DNA of 64,000 bases from Bradyrhizobium sp. NP1 (GCF_030378205.1 NZ_CP127385.1:868001-932000); one strand, 5' to 3'; counted from the stretch's first letter, positions 1-9,321 are shown. The notes: generated by a model not told the origin, from the sequence alone. Numbers and translations: made by a program.

Positions 1-1
1 G

Positions 2-511
2 ATCATCGCCTCGATGGCGGTGACGCCGCAGTTGCGCGGCCGCGTCGATTTCACCGATCCCTATTACCGCGTGCCGGCGCGCTTCGTGTCGCGGCGCGAT
101 GCCGTGATGCCGGAGGTGCGTCCCGAATATCTCGAAGGCAAGAAGGTCGGCGTGATCGGCGGCTCCGCCCACGAAGCCTACCTCAAGGCGATGTTCACCG
201 ACGCCGAGATCCGCAGCTATGCCAATGACGACGCGCTGCGGCTGGGCTTAAGGCGGGGCGAGGTCGATTTCATCTTCGGCGATGCGATCTCGCTCGCCTT
301 CTGGATCAACGGCACCGATTCCGCCGACTGCTGTGCCTTCTCCGGCGGACCGTTCATCGAAAGCCGCTTCTTCGGCGAGGGCGTCAGCATCGCCGTGCGC
401 AAGGGCAACGACCTGCTCCGGCAGACCCTGAACTGGGCGCTGTTCCGGGTCTGGGAAAAGGGCAAATACACCGACCTGTGGCTGCGCTATTTTTCGGTGA
501 GCCCGTTTTAG
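2..511 (+). CDS. Substrate-binding protein, family 3 (amino-acid type), 5' end missing
   Basis: The frame is already open at base 2, so the gene begins before the window and only its last 169 codons are seen. The fragment has the look of the C-terminal lobe of a family 3 periplasmic solute-binding protein: an FTDPYY segment near its start, a GVIGGSAHEAYL segment that normally opens the second lobe, a DFIFGD segment, and a C-terminal tail ending in a WEKGKYTDLWLRYF helix. These proteins deliver amino acids or related polar solutes to ABC importers. No permease or ATPase gene follows, so any transporter would lie upstream. The signal peptide is outside the window. Confidence 0.85.
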   Translation: MIASMAVTPQLRGRVDFTDPYYRVPARFVSRRDAVMPEVRPEYLEGKKVGVIGGSAHEAYLKAMFTDAEIRSYANDDALRLGLRRGEVDFIFGDAISLAFWINGTDSADCCAFSGGPFIESRFFGEGVSIAVRKGNDLLRQTLNWALFRVWEKGKYTDLWLRYFSVSPF

Positions 512-528
512 GAATTTGACGGGATATC

Positions 529-606
529 GTAGGGTGGGCAAAGCGTAGCGTGCCCACCCTGGCTGCGATGGTGGGCACGGCGCAAGCGCGCCTTTGCCCA
601 CCCTAC
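529..606. repeat. Intergenic nested palindrome of the GTGGGCAAAG family
   Basis: Outer arms (GTAGGGTGGGCAAAGCG and its near-complement ending CTTTGCCCACCCTAC) enclose an inner GTGCCCACC/GGTGGGCAC pair, so the transcript can fold into a branched hairpin. Related copies lie at 31507-31621 and 46571-46692. It sits between the binding-protein gene and lysK and may also end transcription of the former. Confidence 0.85.
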
Positions 607-656
607 AAGTCCATACTACGCATTTGACTTCTGATCCTCGGAGAACTCTTCTCAAA

Positions 657-2297
657 ATGTCCACGATCGAACTTTCAGCGAGCCCGAGCGACCTGCGGTC
701 GCTTGCCGAGCAATCCAACGCCTGGCCGTTCGAGCAGGCGAAGGCGATTGTCGCGCGGCTGAAAAAGAAACCGAAGGACGAGGTGCTGTTCGAGACCGGC
801 TACGGCCCTTCCGGCCTGCCGCATATCGGCACCTTCGGCGAGGTCGCGCGCACCACCATGGTGCGCCACGCCTTCCGCGTGCTCACCGAGGACAAGATCA
901 AGACGCGGCTGCTCGCCTTCTCCGACGACATGGACGGGTTGCGCAAGGTGCCGGACAACGTGCCGAACCGCGAAATGCTGGAGCAGCATCTCGGCAGGCC
1001 CTTGACGCGGGTGCCCGATCCGTTCGGCACCCATGAGAGCTTCGGCGCGCACAACAATGCGCGGCTGCGCGCCTTCCTCGACGCCTTCGGCTTCGACTAC
1101 GAGTTCGCGAGCTCGACCGACTACTACACTTCGGGCCGCTTCGACGCGGCGCTGCTGCGCATGCTGGAGCGGATCGACAAGGTGATGGCGATCATGCTGC
1201 CGTCGCTTCGCGAAGAACGCGCGGCGAGCTATTCGCCGTTCCTCCCGATCAGCCCGCGCACCGGCCAGGTGCTCTACGTGCCGGTGTCGGCGCATGACGC
1301 CAAGGCCGGTACAATCACCTATGAAGACCCCGAGACGAAACAGCCCGTGACGACGCCTGTCACCGGCGGCCATTGCAAGCTGCAATGGAAGCCGGACTGG
1401 GCGATGCGCTGGTTCGCGCTCGGTGTCGACTACGAAATGGCCGGCAAGGACCTGATCGACTCTGTGAAGCTTTCGGGCAAGATCTGTTCGGCGCTCGGCG
1501 GCACGCCGCCGGAAGGCTTCAATTACGAGCTCTTCCTCGACGAAAACGGCCAGAAGATCTCGAAGTCGAAGGGCAACGGGCTCACCATCGACGAATGGTT
1601 GCGCTACGCCTCGCCGGAATCGCTGTCGCTGTTCATGTATCGCGAGCCGAAGGCTGCGAAGCGGCTCTATTTCGACGTGATCCCGCGCCACGTCGACGAG
1701 TACCAGCAGTTTCTGGACGCGTTTCCGCGCCAGGACGGCAAGCAGCAGCTCGCCAATCCGGTCTGGCACATCCATTCGGGGCGACCGCCCAAGGCCGACA
1801 TGCCCGTCACCTTCCAGCTGCTGTTGACGCTGGTGTCGTCGTCGAATGCGGAGAATGCATCCACGCTGTGGGGCTTCATCGGGCGCTACCGTCCGGGCGT
1901 GACGCCGGCCTCGCACCCGAAGCTCGATGCGATGGTGAACTACGCCATCAACTACTATCGCGACTTCGTGGCGCCGACGAAAAAATTCCGCGAGCCCACC
2001 GACGGCGAGCGCGCCGCGCTGCAGGACCTGCGCGATGCGCTGTCGAACCTGCCGCCGGGCGCGAGCGCGGAGGAGATCCAGGACGTGGTCTACGAGATCG
2101 GCCGCCGCGAGCCGTTCCTCGATCCGGTGAAGAAGGGCAAGGACGGCAAGCCGGGCGTCTCGCTCGACTGGTTCAACATGCTCTACCAGGTGCTGCTCGG
2201 CCAGGAGAAGGGCCCGCGCTTCGGCTCCTTCGTCGCGGTCTATGGCGTCGCCAACGCGGTCGCCATGATCGACGGCGCGCTGGCGCGCTCGGCGTAG
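657..2297 (+). CDS. lysK: Lysyl-tRNA synthetase, class I
   Basis: This enzyme attaches lysine to tRNA(Lys) in the cytoplasm. It is the class I form, found in archaea and many alphaproteobacteria and unrelated to the usual class II enzyme. Both class I signatures are visible: PHIG at residues 55-58, and KISKSKG at about 300, followed by GLTIDEW. At 546 residues it matches the family. An upstream in-frame ATG at 594 would add 21 residues that partly overlap the palindromic repeat, so the ATG at 657, with a GGAG about 13 bases upstream, is preferred. No class II lysS gene is present in the window, so whether this is the only lysyl-tRNA synthetase cannot be told. Confidence 0.95.
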   Translation: MSTIELSASPSDLRSLAEQSNAWPFEQAKAIVARLKKKPKDEVLFETGYGPSGLPHIGTFGEVARTTMVRHAFRVLTEDKIKTRLLAFSDDMDGLRKVPDNVPNREMLEQHLGRPLTRVPDPFGTHESFGAHNNARLRAFLDAFGFDYEFASSTDYYTSGRFDAALLRMLERIDKVMAIMLPSLREERAASYSPFLPISPRTGQVLYVPVSAHDAKAGTITYEDPETKQPVTTPVTGGHCKLQWKPDWAMRWFALGVDYEMAGKDLIDSVKLSGKICSALGGTPPEGFNYELFLDENGQKISKSKGNGLTIDEWLRYASPESLSLFMYREPKAAKRLYFDVIPRHVDEYQQFLDAFPRQDGKQQLANPVWHIHSGRPPKADMPVTFQLLLTLVSSSNAENASTLWGFIGRYRPGVTPASHPKLDAMVNYAINYYRDFVAPTKKFREPTDGERAALQDLRDALSNLPPGASAEEIQDVVYEIGRREPFLDPVKKGKDGKPGVSLDWFNMLYQVLLGQEKGPRFGSFVAVYGVANAVAMIDGALARSA

Positions 2298-2323
2298 GGC
2301 GCATCGCGATCCGTCTTGCGGAT

Positions 2324-2415
2324 CGTCATGCGCGGGCTTGACCCGCGCATCCATCTCAATTTGCAATAAAGGCATCCCGTTTTGATGGATTGCCGGGTCA
2401 AGCCCGGCAATGACG
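2324..2415. repeat. Intergenic palindrome of the GTCATGCG/GGCTTGACC family
   Basis: The arms contain TCATGCGCGGGCTTGACCCG and GCCGGGTCAAGCCCGGCAATGA, which give two short hairpins and a weaker long pairing around an AT-richer centre. A second, diverged copy lies at 10394-10505. Confidence 0.75.
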
Positions 2416-2476
2416 ATCGGTGCGAACCGCGCTACAATGCGCGGCAATAATGAATATCCGCAGGGAGATCGCTCAA

Positions 2477-3256
2477 ATGCAGTTCAGGGTTTCGCCCAAG
2501 ACGCTGTCCGAGTGCAGCACGGAAGAGTGGCAGGCGCGGGTCGATCTCGCCGCCGCCCATCGCCTTGCCGTCATGCACGGATTCAACGAGGGCATCTTCA
2601 ATCACCTGACCTTCGTGGTGCCCGGCCGCAGCGACCGCTACTACCAGATCCCGTTCGGCATGCACTGGTCGGAAGTGACGGCGTCCTCGTTCATGGAGGT
2701 CGGCATCGACGATGGCCTTGTGAAGAGTGGCACGGGCGACGTCGAGCGCTCCTGCTATTGCATCCACGCGCCGATCCACAAGGCGCTGCCGCAGGCGAAA
2801 GCGGTGTTTCACACCCATATGCCCTATGCCAGCGCGCTGACCCGGCTGGAGGATCCCTGCATCAAGGAGATCGGCCAGACCGAGGTCGGCATGATCAACG
2901 AGATCGCCTATGACGACGAATATACCGGGCCCGCGCTCGATCCGGCGGAGGGCGCGCGGCTGGCGCGGGTGATCGGCGACAAGACCGTGCTTTTCATGGC
3001 CAATCACGGCATCTCCACCGTCGGCGAGACCATCGCCGAGGCCTATGACCGGCTTTATTACATCGAGCGCGCCGCGCAGGTGCAGATCTACGCGATGTGG
3101 ACCGGCCAGCCGCTGAAGAAGCTTCCCGCACCGGTGGTGGAAAAGACCAAGCGCGATATTGGCGGCAACAGCCTGTACCAGCCGGGGCCCGCGCAGCGGC
3201 ATTTCGATGCGCTCAAACGTAGCCTCGACCGCAAGGAACCGGACTACGCCTCGTAG
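2477..3256 (+). CDS. Class II aldolase/adducin family protein
   Basis: A 259-residue protein of the class II aldolase/adducin fold, whose members are zinc-dependent aldolases, epimerases or decarboxylases acting on small sugar phosphates or hydroxy acids. Expected metal-site segments are visible: HTHMPYA near residue 115 and NHGIS near 176, where the zinc-binding histidines lie. The N-terminal SECSTEEWQARVDLAAAHRL segment is usual for the subgroup found beside many unrelated genes, so the substrate cannot be named. The ATG at 2477 has a GGGAG nine bases upstream and is preferred over the alternatives at 2420 (GTG) and 2450 (ATG). It stands alone, with a repeat upstream and a gene-free stretch downstream. 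Confidence 0.88.
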   Translation: MQFRVSPKTLSECSTEEWQARVDLAAAHRLAVMHGFNEGIFNHLTFVVPGRSDRYYQIPFGMHWSEVTASSFMEVGIDDGLVKSGTGDVERSCYCIHAPIHKALPQAKAVFHTHMPYASALTRLEDPCIKEIGQTEVGMINEIAYDDEYTGPALDPAEGARLARVIGDKTVLFMANHGISTVGETIAEAYDRLYYIERAAQVQIYAMWTGQPLKKLPAPVVEKTKRDIGGNSLYQPGPAQRHFDALKRSLDRKEPDYAS

Positions 3257-3507
3257 GGAAGGCTCCCAGGCAAGGCCCCCCAAGGCAAGGCTCCCAGGGA
3301 AGATTGGGGGCCGATCCCGCCGATTTTCCTCGAATGACCGGCCTCGTGGCTGAGGCGCCGCTTTGCGGCTCCGCCACGGGGCATTTTGTTGCTTTGGCGC
3401 CGATCTATCCGGTGCAAGGTACGCCACACGCCCTTGAGTTGGGCTTTTCCCGCCGATACGGTCCCGCCTGAAAAGCCCAAGAGACTCAACGATCAAGCAG
3501 GCCAGTC
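3257..3507. other. Gene-free stretch with short direct repeats
   Basis: The first 45 bases contain a degenerate run of AAGGC and GGCTCCCAGG units, possibly a decayed palindrome. The remainder has short open frames on both strands, but none has start context or recognisable protein features. No terminator or promoter stands out. Confidence 0.5.
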
Positions 3508-3852
3508 GTGTCCAGGATCTACAAAATCTGCCCCGCTTCCGCCTGGCGGGAAGCCGAGCGGCAAGGCGTCTTTCGGGGCAGCGCCGACGATGCGCGCGAC
3601 GGCTTCATCCATTTCTCGACCGCGGCCCAGGTCGCGGAAACCGCGCGAAAGCACTTTTTTGGCCAGGCCGGCCTGTTCCTGGTCGAGGTCGAGGCGGATG
3701 CGCTGGGCGGAGCGCTGAAATGGGAGCGCTCGCGCAACGACGACCTGTTTCCGCATCTCTATGGCGATCTCGATCTCGGCGCGGTCCGCCGTGTGCTGAA
3801 CCTGCATACGCGCGCCGACGGATCGCACGAGATCCCGGAGCTTGCGCCGTGA
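3508..3852 (+). CDS. DUF952 family protein
   Basis: A 114-residue protein that starts at GTG. It matches the small DUF952 family: an N-terminal IYKICPASAW, a DGFIHFST block at about residues 31-38 and a HLYGDLDL block near residues 84-91. The fold is thought to resemble ADP-ribosyltransferase-like proteins, but no activity is established. Its stop codon overlaps the GTG of pyrD in the sequence GTGA, so the two are very likely co-transcribed and translationally coupled. This pairing is seen in other alphaproteobacteria from memory, which I cannot check here. It gives no direct clue to function. Confidence 0.88.
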   Translation: MSRIYKICPASAWREAERQGVFRGSADDARDGFIHFSTAAQVAETARKHFFGQAGLFLVEVEADALGGALKWERSRNDDLFPHLYGDLDLGAVRRVLNLHTRADGSHEIPELAP

Positions 3853-4943
3853 TCCGCGCCTTCGACGCCTTCTCGCTGCCGCTGCTGCGCTGGTTCGACG
3901 CGGAGGACGCGCATCGGCTCGCCATCAGCGGGCTGAAGCTTCTGCCGCCGCTGCGGCCGCGACCGGATGATCCCAAGCTCGCGGTGCGCGCCTTCGGGCT
4001 CAACTTCCCGAACCCGGTCGGCATGGCCGCGGGCTTCGACAAGAGCGGCGAGGTGCCGGACGCGCTGCTGCGGCTCGGCTTCGGCTTCGTCGAGGTCGGC
4101 TCGGTGACGCCGCGGCCTCAGAGCGGCAATCCCCGGCCGCGGCTGTTTCGGCTCGAGCGCGACGAGGCCGTGATCAACCGCATGGGCTTCAACAATGACG
4201 GCGCCGATCTCGTGCTGCGCCGGCTCGCCGCGCGCGCCCGGCTTCCCGGTATCGTCGGCGTCAATGTCGGAGCGAACAGGGATTCCGCCGACCGCACCGC
4301 CGACTACGTCAAGCTGATCGAGACCTTTGCACCGGTCGCGAGCTATTTCACCGTCAACGTGTCTTCGCCGAACACGCCGGGCCTGCGCGATCTGCAGCAT
4401 GCCGCGGCGCTCGATGATCTCTTGGCGAAGGTGATCGACGCGCGCGAGCAGGTGCGCACCAAGGCCGGCGACTCACCCGTGCTGCTCAAGATCGCTCCCG
4501 ATCTCAGCCTTGCCGAGCTCGACGACGTCGTGCAGGTGGCGCGCTCGCGCCGGGTCGACGGCATGATCGTCGCCAACACCACCCTGGCGCGGCCCGCGAC
4601 CCTGCGCGAGCAGACCCGCGCCAAGGAGCAGGGCGGGCTGTCCGGACGGCCGCTGTTCCGGCTGTCGACGCGGATGGTGGCCGAAACCTATGTGCGTGTC
4701 GAAGGCGCGTTTCCGCTGATCGGCGTCGGCGGCATCGACTCCGGCGGTGCGGCGCTGACCAAGATCCGCGCCGGCGCCAGCCTGGTCCAGCTCTATTCGT
4801 CGCTGGTCTACAAGGGCCTTGGCCTGGTCGACGACATCAAGCGCGATCTCGCATCCACGCTGCTGCGCACCGGGCGGGATTCGCTGTCCGAAATCGTTGG
4901 CGCCGATGCCGCCTCGATCACGGCCGAGGACTGGCCGGTCTAG
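3849..4943 (+). CDS. pyrD: Dihydroorotate dehydrogenase (quinone), class 2
   Basis: This enzyme oxidises dihydroorotate to orotate in pyrimidine synthesis and passes electrons to the membrane quinone pool. The 364-residue length and the N-terminal amphipathic region (FDAFSLPLLRWFDAEDAHRL) mark the membrane-associated class 2 form. FMN and substrate segments are visible: NPVGMAAGFDK, RMGFNNDGAD, NVSSPNTPGL (with the catalytic serine of class 2 enzymes), KIAPDL, NTT and GVGGI. The start is the GTG at 3849, which overlaps the DUF952 stop. An ATG at 3720 in the same frame lies inside DUF952 and would add 43 residues unlike the family. Its 3' end overlaps the convergent MATE gene by 26 bases. Confidence 0.96.
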   Translation: MIRAFDAFSLPLLRWFDAEDAHRLAISGLKLLPPLRPRPDDPKLAVRAFGLNFPNPVGMAAGFDKSGEVPDALLRLGFGFVEVGSVTPRPQSGNPRPRLFRLERDEAVINRMGFNNDGADLVLRRLAARARLPGIVGVNVGANRDSADRTADYVKLIETFAPVASYFTVNVSSPNTPGLRDLQHAAALDDLLAKVIDAREQVRTKAGDSPVLLKIAPDLSLAELDDVVQVARSRRVDGMIVANTTLARPATLREQTRAKEQGGLSGRPLFRLSTRMVAETYVRVEGAFPLIGVGGIDSGGAALTKIRAGASLVQLYSSLVYKGLGLVDDIKRDLASTLLRTGRDSLSEIVGADAASITAEDWPV

Positions 4944-6273
4944 CCGGCGCGAATGACGCCCGGAACAGCGCCGGGTAGCGCGCGCCCTGCAGGCCGCCGC
5001 GCGCCGCATAGAAGGCGAGCATCGCCCACCACAGGCCGATATTGCCAAGCCCGCGCAGCACGAACCAGGTAGCGAAGAAGATTGCCAGCGACGCCATCAT
5101 CAGGTTGCGCATGTCGCGCGCCCAGGTCGCGCCGATATAGACGCCGTCGAAGCCGAAGGCGAATACTGACGGCAGCGGTGCCAGGACGACGAAGACGAGA
5201 TAGTCGCGCGCGCCGCGTCGCACCGCTTCGCTCGCCGTCATCAAGTCGATCAGGGCGGGCCCGAACAGCGCGAAGACAGCGGCGACCACCAGCGCAAAGC
5301 CGAAGCCCCAGAGGATCACGAGCCGCGTTGCATCGGCAAAGCCATGGCGGTCGCGCGCGCCAAAGCTGCGGCCGCAGAGCTGTTCAGCGGCATTGGCAAG
5401 GCCGTCGAGGAAGAAGGCGCTGATCAGCAGGAAATTGTTCAGTACCGCGTTCGCTGCGAGCGTGACGTCGCCTGATCGCGCGCCTTGTGCGGTGAAGAAC
5501 AGGAATGCGGTGATCAGCGCCGCGGTGCGGATCATGATGTCGCGGTTGACCGCGAGCATGCGCATCAGCTTGGCGCGGTCGAACAGCCGCGCACGGGCAA
5601 CCGACAGGCCGCCTTCCGACAGCCGTCTTGCCATCGCTGTGCCGAGCAGAAGGCCTGTGGCCTCCGCGATCACGGCGGCGATCGCCGCGCCCGCGATGCC
5701 CCAATCGAATACCAGCACGAGCACGATTGTCGCGGCCACGTTGATGAGGTTGATCGCGATCTGCAGCACCAGCGCCCGTTTCGCGCGCGCCTGGCCGATC
5801 AGCCAGCCCAGCACGACGTAGTTGGAGAGCGCGAGCGGCGCCGCCCAGATGCGGATGATGAAATAGGCCCTGGCGGCGCGCGTGACCGCCTCGCTGCCGC
5901 CCATCGCGTCGAGCAGGATCGCGGCGAGCGGGACCTGGAGGACGATCAGGGCCGATCCGATCAGGCCTGCGACGATGAAGCCGCGCACCAGGATGGCCGG
6001 CAGCTCTGCGGGCTCGCCCGCGCCGAGCGATTGCGCGGCAAAGGCGACCGTGCTCATGCGCAGGAAGGCAAACAGCCAGAACAGGCAGTCGAAGATCACC
6101 GAGGCCATCGCCACGCCGCCGAGCAGCGCGGCATCGCCGAGCCGCCCGATCGCCGTCGTCGAGACGATGCCGATCAGCGGCGTGGTCAGGTTCGCGACCA
6201 TCGCCGGGCCCGCGATGGCAAAGACCTCTGACGTCGTGACCTTGATGCGGAATTTTCCGGGAGTTTGTTCCAC
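4918..6273 (-). CDS. MATE family efflux transporter
   Basis: A 451-residue inner-membrane protein with about twelve hydrophobic segments, in the two-bundle arrangement of MATE (NorM/DinF-type) exporters, which use Na+ or H+ gradients to expel organic cations or other small molecules. Early segments AGPAMVANLTTPLIG and LGGVAMASVIFDCLFWLFAFLRM match the usual first and second helices. It starts at GTG (complement of 6271-6273). It is convergent with pyrD and their coding ends overlap by 26 bases. The substrate cannot be inferred. Two palindromic repeats lie upstream, between it and the next gene. Confidence 0.9.
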   Translation of the reverse strand: MEQTPGKFRIKVTTSEVFAIAGPAMVANLTTPLIGIVSTTAIGRLGDAALLGGVAMASVIFDCLFWLFAFLRMSTVAFAAQSLGAGEPAELPAILVRGFIVAGLIGSALIVLQVPLAAILLDAMGGSEAVTRAARAYFIIRIWAAPLALSNYVVLGWLIGQARAKRALVLQIAINLINVAATIVLVLVFDWGIAGAAIAAVIAEATGLLLGTAMARRLSEGGLSVARARLFDRAKLMRMLAVNRDIMIRTAALITAFLFFTAQGARSGDVTLAANAVLNNFLLISAFFLDGLANAAEQLCGRSFGARDRHGFADATRLVILWGFGFALVVAAVFALFGPALIDLMTASEAVRRGARDYLVFVVLAPLPSVFAFGFDGVYIGATWARDMRNLMMASLAIFFATWFVLRGLGNIGLWWAMLAFYAARGGLQGARYPALFRASFAPARPASPRP

Positions 6274-6354
6274 TGGCTCTAAATCGGCGGTCCTGGTGCG
6301 CCCGCTTGCCCTTATCGTCGTCCGGTCACCGGTGCCATGTTTTCCGGCCCCGCA

Positions 6355-6429
6355 CTAGTACCCGCTTTCCGAAGTTCGTGAGTCTTTGCGGCACGCCTTT
6401 TACGAACTTCGGCAAGCAAAGGGTACCAG
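6355..6429. repeat. CTAG-type palindromic element A
   Basis: The left arm starts CTAGTACCCGCTTTCCGAAG and continues to TTCG. The right arm runs CGAACTTCGG...GGGTACCAG. The right terminus has CCAG rather than CTAG. It belongs to the group of elements at 6443, 16993, 28202, 28293 and 57958. Confidence 0.8.
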
Positions 6430-6442
6430 CAAGTTTATGATT

Positions 6443-6521
6443 CTAGGACCGCTTTCGATTTGAAGTCCGCCTCGTCGTTTCGTGGAAGCCCGTGTGGCGG
6501 ACTTCAAATCGGCGGTACTAG
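6443..6521. repeat. CTAG-type palindromic element B, overlapping the end of the MBL-fold gene
   Basis: The arms are CTAGGACCGC...GATTTGAAGTCCGCC and GGCGGACTTCAAATC...GGTACTAG, a stem of about 15 perfect pairs in its inner part. The rightmost CTAG (6518-6521) contains the TAG stop codon, on the minus strand, of the hydrolase that ends at 6518. Confidence 0.85.
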
Positions 6522-7252
6522 AGGTCGACAGTCATGCCGTCATGCGCAGTGGCATGGCCGATGGTGCCGAGCCGTCCCAGCATGTCGTCGCTCATATGAG
6601 TGAGGATCAGCCGCTTTGGCGCGATCTCGGCGAGATGGGCTTCGAGCGCGGCAAGGCTCAGGTGATTTTTGACCGCCTTGTCATAGGTATATGCCTCGGC
6701 GATGAACAGGTCGGCGTCGCGCGCCAGCGGCACCAGTGTCTCGGTCCATTCGGTGTCGGCGCTGTAGGCGATGACGCGGCCTTCGGCCTCGATCCGGTAA
6801 CCGAGAAACGGTCCACCGGATTCGCCATGCACGACCGGAAACGGCGTAACGCGGACCGCCCCGAATTGATGCGTCGATCCCGGCGCGAGCGCGAGCACCG
6901 ACAGATCGAATTTCGGTTTGGTTTTCGAGGAATGCTCGAACATTGTCTCCATCGCCTGCGCAAGCCGCGTCTCGATGCCTTGCGGTCCGGCGATGACGAG
7001 GGGGCGGTTGCGGCGGCTGAACTGCGCGTCGAGCAGGAGGAAGGGCAGCCCGGCGAAATGGTCGCCATGGAAATGCGTGATCAGGATCAGGTCGATCGGC
7101 TCGCGGGCGATGCCGAGCCGCTTCATCGCCGGCAATGACGTGGCGCCGCAATCGATCAGGAAATTGACGCGGTCGCCTGTGACATGAAAGCAGGTGTTGT
7201 TGCGGCCGCCCGAGCCGAACGCGTCGCCGCAGCCGACAAAGCGCAACTGCAT
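6518..7252 (-). CDS. MBL-fold metallohydrolase, RNase Z-like subgroup
   Basis: A 244-residue metallo-beta-lactamase-fold protein. The metal-binding HFHGDH motif is at about residues 59-64, with further expected ligands in HGESGG (about 143), SADTEW (about 165) and the C-terminal THMSDDM. The N-terminal MQLRFVGCGDAFGSGGRNNT block is typical of RNase Z/ElaC-like or phosphodiesterase-like members. The flexible arm of true tRNase Z is not obvious, so tRNA 3' processing is only a possibility. The ATG whose complement is 7250-7252 aligns with the start of the fold. A longer frame to 7393 would overlap the next gene. The stop codon falls inside palindromic element B. Confidence 0.88.
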   Translation of the reverse strand: MQLRFVGCGDAFGSGGRNNTCFHVTGDRVNFLIDCGATSLPAMKRLGIAREPIDLILITHFHGDHFAGLPFLLLDAQFSRRNRPLVIAGPQGIETRLAQAMETMFEHSSKTKPKFDLSVLALAPGSTHQFGAVRVTPFPVVHGESGGPFLGYRIEAEGRVIAYSADTEWTETLVPLARDADLFIAEAYTYDKAVKNHLSLAALEAHLAEIAPKRLILTHMSDDMLGRLGTIGHATAHDGMTVDL

Positions 7253-7275
7253 CGGGCGCGACCCGCCGCGAAAGG

Positions 7276-7578
7276 CTAGCGGCCGCGCGGCGCGCTGAAC
7301 AGCCGCGACAGCAACCAGACCGGCACCACGATCACCGCGCCGAGCAGGAAATAGCGCCACAGCCCGTTGATGGCGTCGAAGCCGAGATCCCACAGCCGCT
7401 GGAACAGCAGGCGGATGCTGTGCAGGATATTCCAGGGGTCGAAGCCGATCGCCGCCAGCACCACGCCGACCAGGATCGACAGCAGGATCAGCCGGAACGC
7501 CACTGAGAGCGGCGAGCCGCCGAGAAAGCGGTACAGGCCGTCATTACTTGCCGGCAGGTCTCTCACGTCGTTGGCCAT
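7276..7578 (-). CDS. Small inner-membrane protein (DUF6460-like)
   Basis: A 100-residue protein with a polar N-terminus (MANDVRDLPASNDGLYRFLGGSP) and two strong hydrophobic segments, at about residues 28-46 and 75-92. An arginine-rich end (RLFSAPRGR) probably stays in the cytoplasm. I recall this as a conserved alphaproteobacterial family of unknown function (DUF6460), but that name is from memory. It lies 23 bases upstream of the MBL-fold gene on the same strand and may be co-transcribed with it. Confidence 0.75.
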   Translation of the reverse strand: MANDVRDLPASNDGLYRFLGGSPLSVAFRLILLSILVGVVLAAIGFDPWNILHSIRLLFQRLWDLGFDAINGLWRYFLLGAVIVVPVWLLSRLFSAPRGR

Positions 7579-7641
7579 CGCCCAAACTCCCCGCGGGATT
7601 CGTGCCGATAATACACCGGCAGCGAGCAGATGGGGAACCCG

Positions 7642-9321
7642 CTACCTAGCACCAGAGCTTACCAAAACTTTATTTGTCTCGGCCTTGAGCAGCTTTTCCA
7701 GCGTTTCCAGCCGGTCGGCCTCGCGCGGCGGTTTGTCCCAGCGCAGCCGGTTGATGCGGGGAAAACGCATCGCGACGCCCGACTTGTGCCGCGGCGAGCG
7801 CTGCAGGCCCTCGAAGGCGACCTCCAGCACGAGGCCCTTGTCGGGCTCGTGCACGACATGGCGAACGGGGCCGAACTTTTCCACCGTGTTGCGGCGGACG
7901 AAGCGGTCGATCTGTAACAGCTCCTCGTCGGTGAAGCCGAAATAGGCCTTGCCCACCGGCACCAGCTCGTCGCCGGCCTCGCCCGGCGTCCACACCCCGA
8001 ACGTGTAGTCGGAATAATAGGACGAGCGCTTGCCGTGGCCGCGCTGCGCGTACATCAGCACGGCATCGATGATGTGCGGGTCGCGCTTCCATTTCCACCA
8101 CTGTCCCTTCGGCCGGCCCGGGGAGTAGGGCGCATCGCGCCGCTTCAGCATCACGCCTTCGACCGCCTCGGCGTCGTCGCCCGCGCCGGCCTGGGCCGGA
8201 TCGGCGCGCGCCGCCTTCAGCGCTTCCCAGCTCTCGAAGGCAATGGTCGGCGACAGGTCTATTCTGGCGTCGCCGAGTTTCTTCACGAAGGCTTCGAGCC
8301 TTTCGCGGCGTTCGGCAAAGGGCAGCTCGCGCAGGTCATTGTCGGCATCGCCGAGCAGGTCGTAGGCGCGCAGGTGGATCGGGTAGTCCTTTGTCAGCTT
8401 GGGCGAGACGACCTTGCGGTTGAGCCGCTGCTGCAGCACATTGAAGCTCTGCACACGGCCCTCGCGCATCACCAGTAGCTCGCCGTCGATGGCGCCCGGC
8501 AGGTGCAGCGACGGCAAGAGGTCCGGAAAGCTTTTGGTGATGTCCTCGCCGGTGCGCGAATAAAGCCGTGCCTGCATCATGCCGTTCGGATCAAGCCCCG
8601 CGACCGCCTGCACGCGGATACCGTCCCACTTCCATTCGGCGATATAGTCGGCGGCATCGAGCGCCGCGAAATCCGCGTCCTCGATCGCGTGCGCCAGCAT
8701 GACGGGACGGAACGGCGCGGGATCGCGGTTGACCGGCTTGTCGCCGCGGCCTTCCAGCCAGGCAAACAGCTCGAGATAGGGTGGGGTGAGCCCCGGCCAG
8801 ATCAGCTCGATCTCGTGCGGGTCCTTGTCGCCGTGGGCTGCGGCCGCGGTCTTGGCGAGGCGCGCCGAGACGCCGATCCGCATCGCGCCGGTGACGAGCT
8901 TCAAGAGCGCCCAGCGCCCGGTTTCGTCGAGCTCGTCGAGCCAGCGCGCGAGCTGCCGCGGCATCTCGGTCTTGCCGAGCGTGCGCAGTGTCGTGACCAC
9001 ATCTGTCAGCGTGGGCGGCGGCGGATTGTTGTGGCCCGACGCAAGCGGCGCCTTCGGCCACATCAGCGCGACGGTTTCGGAGAGATCGCCGACATAGTCG
9101 TAGGACAGCGCGAACAGCGTGGGATCGGTGCGCGCCATGATCAGGTCGCGGATCAGCCCCGGCTTCGCGTGCTTGAACGACAGCGCACCCGTCAGCGCGG
9201 CCAGCGCATAGCCGCGGTCGGGGTCCTCGGTCTTGCGGAAATAATCTGACATCAGCCGCAGCTTGTTGTTGCGGCCGGGCTCGTAGGCGAGGCGGTCGAG
9301 CAGCTCGGCGAAGCGGTTCAT
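7642..9321 (-). CDS. ATP-dependent DNA ligase of the ligase-exonuclease-Lhr-PdeM repair set
   Basis: A 559-residue ligase that seals nicked DNA using ATP. The N-terminal DNA-binding domain (residues 1-200) is of the archaeal/eukaryotic ligase I type. Lys231 in KWDGIR is the expected AMP-accepting residue. Other nucleotidyltransferase motifs are DGELLV (about 279-284), EGVMLKRR (388-395) and WWKWKRD (408-414). An OB-fold completes the protein. This group is known as the cisplatin-damage-response ligase and is encoded with an exonuclease, an Lhr helicase and the nuclease PdeM, all present here. Its ATG overlaps the exonuclease stop (ATGA), so the two are translationally coupled. Confidence 0.95.
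   Translation of the reverse strand: MNRFAELLDRLAYEPGRNNKLRLMSDYFRKTEDPDRGYALAALTGALSFKHAKPGLIRDLIMARTDPTLFALSYDYVGDLSETVALMWPKAPLASGHNNPPPPTLTDVVTTLRTLGKTEMPRQLARWLDELDETGRWALLKLVTGAMRIGVSARLAKTAAAAHGDKDPHEIELIWPGLTPPYLELFAWLEGRGDKPVNRDPAPFRPVMLAHAIEDADFAALDAADYIAEWKWDGIRVQAVAGLDPNGMMQARLYSRTGEDITKSFPDLLPSLHLPGAIDGELLVMREGRVQSFNVLQQRLNRKVVSPKLTKDYPIHLRAYDLLGDADNDLRELPFAERRERLEAFVKKLGDARIDLSPTIAFESWEALKAARADPAQAGAGDDAEAVEGVMLKRRDAPYSPGRPKGQWWKWKRDPHIIDAVLMYAQRGHGKRSSYYSDYTFGVWTPGEAGDELVPVGKAYFGFTDEELLQIDRFVRRNTVEKFGPVRHVVHEPDKGLVLEVAFEGLQRSPRHKSGVAMRFPRINRLRWDKPPREADRLETLEKLLKAETNKVLVSSGAR

Noticed and set aside
675..2447. Long antisense frame of 590 codons opposite lysK
   Set aside because: It is a GC-rich shadow of the synthetase gene, arginine/histidine/aspartate-rich with no domain, and it covers known motifs on the other strand.
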